The notes below the pieces were generated by a model. That model had not been told where the DNA came from. It was given only the letters and a program-made list of their open reading frames with translations, and did no database searches. Below, in pieces: positions 6,124-9,327 of a DNA stretch of 9,327 nucleotides. Source of the DNA: Planctomycetia bacterium (GTDB lineage: Bacteria; Planctomycetota; Planctomycetia; Gemmatales; Gemmataceae); assembly GCA_025356615.1 (NCBI GenBank), contig JANXSH010000905.1, positions 1 to 9,327 of the forward strand, written 5' to 3'. Made by a program: the position numbers and the translations under genes. Each line of letters begins with the position of its first letter. Position 1 is the stretch's first letter.

Positions 6124-7008
6124 ATGGAGAAGACGAGCGAAACCTGGGTGACCGCACCGGAGCGGCTCGTATCCACCACCCGGCGCGACGCCTGCGTCGT
6201 CCACATCTACCCGACCGGCCCCGGCATGGGCACTCGTTACGCGCTCGCGGACTCGCCCATGGTCCTCGGCCGGGGCAACGACTGCGACATTCGCATCAAC
6301 GACCACTCCGTCTCCCGCCGTCACGCCCGCATCCAGCCGGGGGCCGACGGCTACTACGCCGTCGATCTCCAGAGCACCAACGGGACCTTCGTCAACGACA
6401 TCCCCGCGTCGATCTGCAAACTCAAGGACGGCGACTACCTCCGCGTCGGCAACTGCATCTACCGCTTCCTCGCGGGCGGCAACGTCGAGGCGGAGTACCA
6501 CGAAGAGATCTACCGGCTCACCATCATCGACGCCCTGACCGACATCCACAACAAGCGCTACCTCCTCGAGTTCCTCGACCGCGAGTTGTCGCGATCCGCC
6601 CGCTACCACCGCCACCTGTCGCTCGTCATGTTCGACCTCGATCGGTTCAAAGCGGTCAACGAGGAACTCGGCCACCTCGGGGGCGATTTCACCCTCCGCG
6701 AAGTGGCCGCCTGCGTCAAGGGGAGCATCCGCAAGGAGGAACTCTTTGCCCGCTACGGCGGCGAGGAGTTCGTCATCGTCCTGCCCGAGACGGCCCTCGA
6801 GAGCGGCATCCTCGTCGCCGAGCGCCTCCGCCAACTCATCGAGCGCCACCCCTTCCAGTACGAAGGCAAGAAGTACCCCATCACGATCAGCATCGGCGTT
6901 TCGGCGACGAACGGCGAGACGAGCCTGACGCCGCACGACCTCATCCGCCAGGCCGACGAGAAGCTGTTCAACGCGAAGAACACCGGACGAAACCGCGTCG
7001 TCTCCTGA
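6124..7008 (+). CDS. FHA domain-GGDEF domain protein, probable diguanylate cyclase
   Basis: A 294-residue soluble protein with an N-terminal FHA domain (about 25-118), which binds phosphothreonine peptides, and a C-terminal GGDEF domain (about 130-294), which makes c-di-GMP from two GTP. FHA residues are all present: GR (49-50), SRRHA (64-68) and STNGT (84-88). The GGDEF domain starts at DALTDIHNKRY and has the metal aspartate D171 in FDLDRFK, N179, D188, and the active-site YGGEEF (211-216), a form found in active enzymes. The inhibitory I-site, normally RxxD five residues before GGDEF, is RKEE (203-206), so feedback inhibition may be weakened. Two ATGs lie in a row (6121, 6124); TGGAG at 6113-6117 has better spacing (6 bp) to the second. 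The gene stands alone with its own promoter. A Ser/Thr kinase is the likely upstream partner, but none is in the window. Confidence 0.92.
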   Translation: MEKTSETWVTAPERLVSTTRRDACVVHIYPTGPGMGTRYALADSPMVLGRGNDCDIRINDHSVSRRHARIQPGADGYYAVDLQSTNGTFVNDIPASICKLKDGDYLRVGNCIYRFLAGGNVEAEYHEEIYRLTIIDALTDIHNKRYLLEFLDRELSRSARYHRHLSLVMFDLDRFKAVNEELGHLGGDFTLREVAACVKGSIRKEELFARYGGEEFVIVLPETALESGILVAERLRQLIERHPFQYEGKKYPITISIGVSATNGETSLTPHDLIRQADEKLFNAKNTGRNRVVS

Positions 7009-7039
7009 GTGATCCCTCCACGCGGGTAAATAATCGGCT

Positions 7040-7073
7040 GACCCGTTGTAAATATCTCTACGAGAGACGGGTC
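7040..7073 (+). other. Compound stem-loop after the FHA-GGDEF gene
   Basis: GACCCGT (7040-7046) pairs with ACGGGTC (7067-7073), and within it CTCT (7056-7059) pairs with AGAG (7063-7066) around the loop ACG; nine unpaired bases lie on the left side only. It sits 31 bp after the stop of the FHA-GGDEF gene. No T run follows, so it is a weak terminator candidate or leader structure of the next gene. Confidence 0.3.
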
Positions 7074-7159
7074 GGAGAATAGGAAGGAGAGGATGCCACT
7101 TCGCGCTTACGGGCCTCAGCCGTCTCCAGCGGCGGGACGTAGAAGACGACTGGGGGACA

Positions 7160-7261
7160 CCAGCATCATTCAGGGGAATCCGAATTGCATCTTCGCGCTT
7201 GATGACGATGGCGAGTTCGGCGTTCACGACCCCAGCATCATTCAGGGGAATCCGAATTGCA
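7160..7261. repeat. Two perfect 30-bp direct repeats, 72-bp period
   Basis: The same 30 bases, beginning CCAGCATCATTCAGGGG and ending CCGAATTGCA, occur at 7160-7189 and 7232-7261, with 42 bases between. The second copy ends 22 bp before the ATG of the leucine-rich-repeat gene. A shorter shared string CTTCGCGCTT (7099-7108 and 7191-7200) may be part of the same degenerate tandem unit. The copies could be a paired regulatory site or the trace of a local duplication. Two copies are too few, and the interval too long, to call it a CRISPR. Confidence 0.75.
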
Positions 7262-7283
7262 ACCGCGTAACGGAGAGAACCAC

Positions 7284-8852
7284 ATGCCCGAAAGGATGCG
7301 ACCGGCATGGGCCGTCCTCGCCGCGCTCGGGTTCGGCACCTGGCTGCTCCCGGCCGCCGCCCCGCCGGTCCCGCGACCGACCGCCCGGCAACTCGCGAAG
7401 CTCGTCGCCGACCTCGGCGCGGACGACTTCGCCACCCGCGAGGCGGCCGACCGCGCACTGGCTGGCCTCGGCGCGGAGGCCGTGCCTGCGCTGTGGGAGG
7501 GCACGAAGAGTCCCGACCCCGAGGCGCGCAGCCGATCAGTGGCGCTGGCCCTCCGAGCGGAGAAGCGGGCCACCGCGTACTTCGAGGCCCTCGGGGCCAA
7601 GGTGCGGTGGAATAGCGACGGGAAGGTCCACTCCGTTTCATTCGACGGGCGTGACTCGAGCCGGCTGCGAGACGAACACCTGCGCGAGCTGGTTGGCTTC
7701 CCGTGGCTGGTGCAACTCAGGCTCGACAACGCCCCCGTCGGGGATGCCGGGATGCCCTCCATCGGCCGGCTGACGAAGGTGGACTGGCTGGTCCTGAGCG
7801 GGACGCGGGTGACCGACTCCTGCCTGGCCCACCTGGCCGGGCTGACCAACCTCGAAATCCTGGTTCTCCACAGGACGCGGGTGGTCGGGCCGGGCTTGGC
7901 CCACCTCGGGGCCATGAAGCGGCTACAGACTTTGTACGTCGATCGGTCCGGGCTGACCGACGCCGGGCTGGCGGCAGGGATGAGCGGGATCAAGAGACTC
8001 GAGGGGTTGCGCAATTTAGGGCTGTCCGGCACGCGGGTGGGAGATACCGGGCTGGCCGCAGCCGTCACCGGATTGAAGGGCCTGAAGGAGCTGTGCCACT
8101 TGGGCCTCTCGGGCACGAGGGTAACCGACGACGGTCTCGGCTGCCTCGGCCAGCTCGAGCAGCCGATCTTCCTTGACCTCGCGGACACGCGGATCACCGA
8201 CCGCGGGGTTGCCCGGCTACGCGCGATGCGCAACCTGTTCGGCGTACACCTACACCGCACCGCCGTCACGGACGAGGGTTGCGCCCACCTTGCACGGATC
8301 AGGACGATCAATCAAATCGACCTCGACGAGACTCGGGTGACGGTCGCCGGTCTGCGGCCGTTCAAAAATCTGCCGCATCTCCAAGTCCTGTCGATCCGCA
8401 GCCTGAAACTTAGCGAGAGAGAGGTCGAAGGTCTCCTCGATGTCATGCCCGAGCGGGTCCACCTTCGAACCATCAGCAACCAGAACTCGACGCGACGCGG
8501 CCGCGCGGCGGGGGAAGAAGTAGGCCATTCAGCATCGTTCGGTTGTGAAATTCGACATCCGGCGCACGACCCGTCACTCCCCCACCTTCTCCAACGGCCC
8601 CAGCGCCATCGTCGTGTGCTTGTCGAGCGGGTAACGCCGGATGACTTCGCGGATGTCGTCGAGGGTGACGGCCTCGTAGGCTTTGAGGTCGTCATCGACG
8701 GAGCGGTACTCGCCGTGATACGTCCAGTGCATCCCCAGCGAGACGAGTCGGCCGCGCGGGCGCTCGTTGCTGCGGACGATGCGCGAGAGCAGCTTGCTGC
8801 GGGCGGTCTCCAGTTCCTCGGAAGTGATGCCTTCGGTCTGGACCGTGTGTAG
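7284..8852 (+). CDS. Secreted leucine-rich-repeat protein with HEAT-like N-terminus; 3' end uncertain
   Basis: Probably an exported protein that binds other proteins through a leucine-rich-repeat solenoid; partner unknown. Residues 1-26 are a signal peptide (basic start, hydrophobic core AWAVLAALGFGTWLL, cleavage near AAA). Residues about 34-95 are HEAT-like (LGADDFATREAADRALAGLG), a module I associate with Gemmata-type proteins. Residues 142-389 hold ten repeats of the type LxxLxLxxTxVTDxGLxxLxxLxx. Eight are 24 residues long; repeats 4 and 5 are both 28. ATG 7284 is chosen for the signal peptide and GGAG at 7272-7275. The repeats end near 8450, yet the frame stays open to 8852, the last ~280 bases lying antisense over the M16 gene and having no repeat character. 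The real end is probably near 8480-8523: a one-base shift around the G run at 8510-8514 would end it at TAG 8521-8523. Total as read is 522 residues. Confidence 0.78.
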   Translation: MPERMRPAWAVLAALGFGTWLLPAAAPPVPRPTARQLAKLVADLGADDFATREAADRALAGLGAEAVPALWEGTKSPDPEARSRSVALALRAEKRATAYFEALGAKVRWNSDGKVHSVSFDGRDSSRLRDEHLRELVGFPWLVQLRLDNAPVGDAGMPSIGRLTKVDWLVLSGTRVTDSCLAHLAGLTNLEILVLHRTRVVGPGLAHLGAMKRLQTLYVDRSGLTDAGLAAGMSGIKRLEGLRNLGLSGTRVGDTGLAAAVTGLKGLKELCHLGLSGTRVTDDGLGCLGQLEQPIFLDLADTRITDRGVARLRAMRNLFGVHLHRTAVTDEGCAHLARIRTINQIDLDETRVTVAGLRPFKNLPHLQVLSIRSLKLSEREVEGLLDVMPERVHLRTISNQNSTRRGRAAGEEVGHSASFGCEIRHPAHDPSLPHLLQRPQRHRRVLVERVTPDDFADVVEGDGLVGFEVVIDGAVLAVIRPVHPQRDESAARALVAADDAREQLAAGGLQFLGSDAFGLDRV

Positions 8853-9296
8853 CACGCCGTGGACGAGGGCGAGGTTCTCCTCGGCGTCGTCCGGCTCGCA
8901 GCTGAACGAGGTGTAGTAGACGCCGGTGCCTTCGTACTCGTGGAAGCTGCAATCGGCGGAATCGACCAGGCCGGGATCGACGAGCGTCCAGTAGAGTCTG
9001 CTGCCCGAGTCGTCGCCGATGACCATGCCGAGGAGGTCCGCAGCGTGACGGAGCTTCGACTTCGCGGGCGGGCCGCCTCCCATGAGGATGAAATACTCCT
9101 GGGCGACCTTCGGCTTGTGCATGAGTTTCATCATGCAGGTGCCCGGCGTCTCGACGACGCCCTCGCGGCCCGTCGGCCCGGTGCCCCAGTCGCCGCACTG
9201 CTCCTCTATCATGCGGACGAGCGGCTCCCAGTCGAATCGGCCTGCCGCGACGACGGTGATGTTCGGGGCGATGTAGCGGCGGCGAAAGTAGCACCC
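8574..9296 (-). CDS. M16 zinc-peptidase-family protein, C-terminal part; frame broken near the window edge
   Basis: The product matches the M16 (pitrilysin/processing-peptidase) fold: YFRRRYIAPNITVVAAGRFDW marks the end of the first M16 domain, followed by an M16_C-like domain with GDDSGSRLYW, LVDPGLVDSADC and EELETARSKLLSRIVRSNE. About 240 residues are visible, ending at TGA 8576-8574. The zinc-binding HxxEH motif would lie in the missing N-terminal part; such proteins may also be inactive partner subunits. In this frame a stop codon (9299-9297) sits directly before GCYFRRRY, and no start codon comes before ATG 9212, which would cut into the domain. Adding or removing one base near 9291-9296 joins a frame reading LRLR before YFRRRY, so a frameshift (mutation or assembly error near a contig end) is likely. 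The first intact methionine is at 9212. The gene is probably cytoplasmic or periplasmic; no signal is visible. Confidence 0.7.
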   Translation of the reverse strand, partial: GCYFRRRYIAPNITVVAAGRFDWEPLVRMIEEQCGDWGTGPTGREGVVETPGTCMMKLMHKPKVAQEYFILMGGGPPAKSKLRHAADLLGMVIGDDSGSRLYWTLVDPGLVDSADCSFHEYEGTGVYYTSFSCEPDDAEENLALVHGVLHTVQTEGITSEELETARSKLLSRIVRSNERPRGRLVSLGMHWTYHGEYRSVDDDLKAYEAVTLDDIREVIRRYPLDKHTTMALGPLEKVGE

Positions 9297-9327
9297 TCAG
9301 CCGCAATGGATACCACATCAAAGTGAG

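Noticed and set aside
7160..7261. CRISPR-like pattern: 30-bp repeat, 42-bp interval, 30-bp repeat
   Set aside because: There are only two copies, the interval is longer than usual, the repeat lacks a clear palindrome, and no cas gene is nearby.
7093..7283. Possible short gene starting at ATG 7093 behind a strong AAGGAG
   Set aside because: The frame continues into the LRR gene in the wrong frame without its own stop, and the peptide has no recognisable features. The purine-rich site alone is not enough.
6082..7641. Minus-strand open frame of 519 codons across the FHA-GGDEF gene and the following gap
   Set aside because: Shadow of the FHA-GGDEF gene; the part in the gap only repeats because the 72-bp period is a multiple of three.
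8859..9326. Plus-strand open frame of 155 codons at the right edge
   Set aside because: It is antisense to the M16 gene, which has clear family motifs on the other strand.

Overview
The window is high-GC bacterial DNA that reads like a planctomycete chromosome, probably of the Gemmatales/Isosphaerales type. This is inferred from four things: a secreted protein with a HEAT-like N-terminus and plain 24-residue leucine-rich repeats, an FHA-GGDEF protein, the intergenic palindrome containing CCCTCGCTTGCGCGTCGGGC, and a second intergenic repeat of the GGGACACGGATCGAG type. No database was searched, so the taxonomic call is an impression from family and repeat content.

Layout. 1-558 (+) is the 3' end of an unrecognised helical protein. 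559-1421 has no intact gene. It holds a hairpin, two adjacent TA-flanked inverted-repeat elements of 128 and 125 bp (MITE-like, one carrying a nested perfect 24-bp palindrome), and a minus-strand stretch that resembles the last ~50 codons of the metallo-beta-lactamase gene further along, now broken by a stop and a frame change. 1422-2246 (+) is a DUF374-type lysophospholipid acyltransferase, convergent with a YycJ-like metallo-beta-lactamase-fold hydrolase at 2272-3162 (-). From 3285 a tight plus-strand operon follows: holA (DNA polymerase III delta subunit), a PdxA-family dehydrogenase, and a histidine phosphatase whose start codon overlaps the pdxA stop (ATGA).

A long imperfect inverted repeat at 5964-6039 separates this operon from a monocistronic FHA-GGDEF gene (6124-7008, +), which has a recognisable sigma70-like promoter (TTGGCG-N17-TACAAT). 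Then come 275 bp without a clear gene, containing a hairpin and a perfect 30-bp direct repeat with 72-bp period. After that is a secreted leucine-rich-repeat protein (7284-8852, +), whose frame runs on antisense over the end of an M16 zinc-peptidase-like gene (8574-9296, -). The M16 reading frame breaks close to the right edge of the window.

The genes do not form one obvious pathway. holA is replication housekeeping. PdxA belongs either to pyridoxal-phosphate synthesis or to its PdxA2 sugar-acid side branch. The FHA-GGDEF protein probably makes c-di-GMP under control of a phosphothreonine-binding module. The acyltransferase acts on envelope lipids. I do not see a complete new defence or mobile system; the unusual content is the repeat and remnant material between genes.
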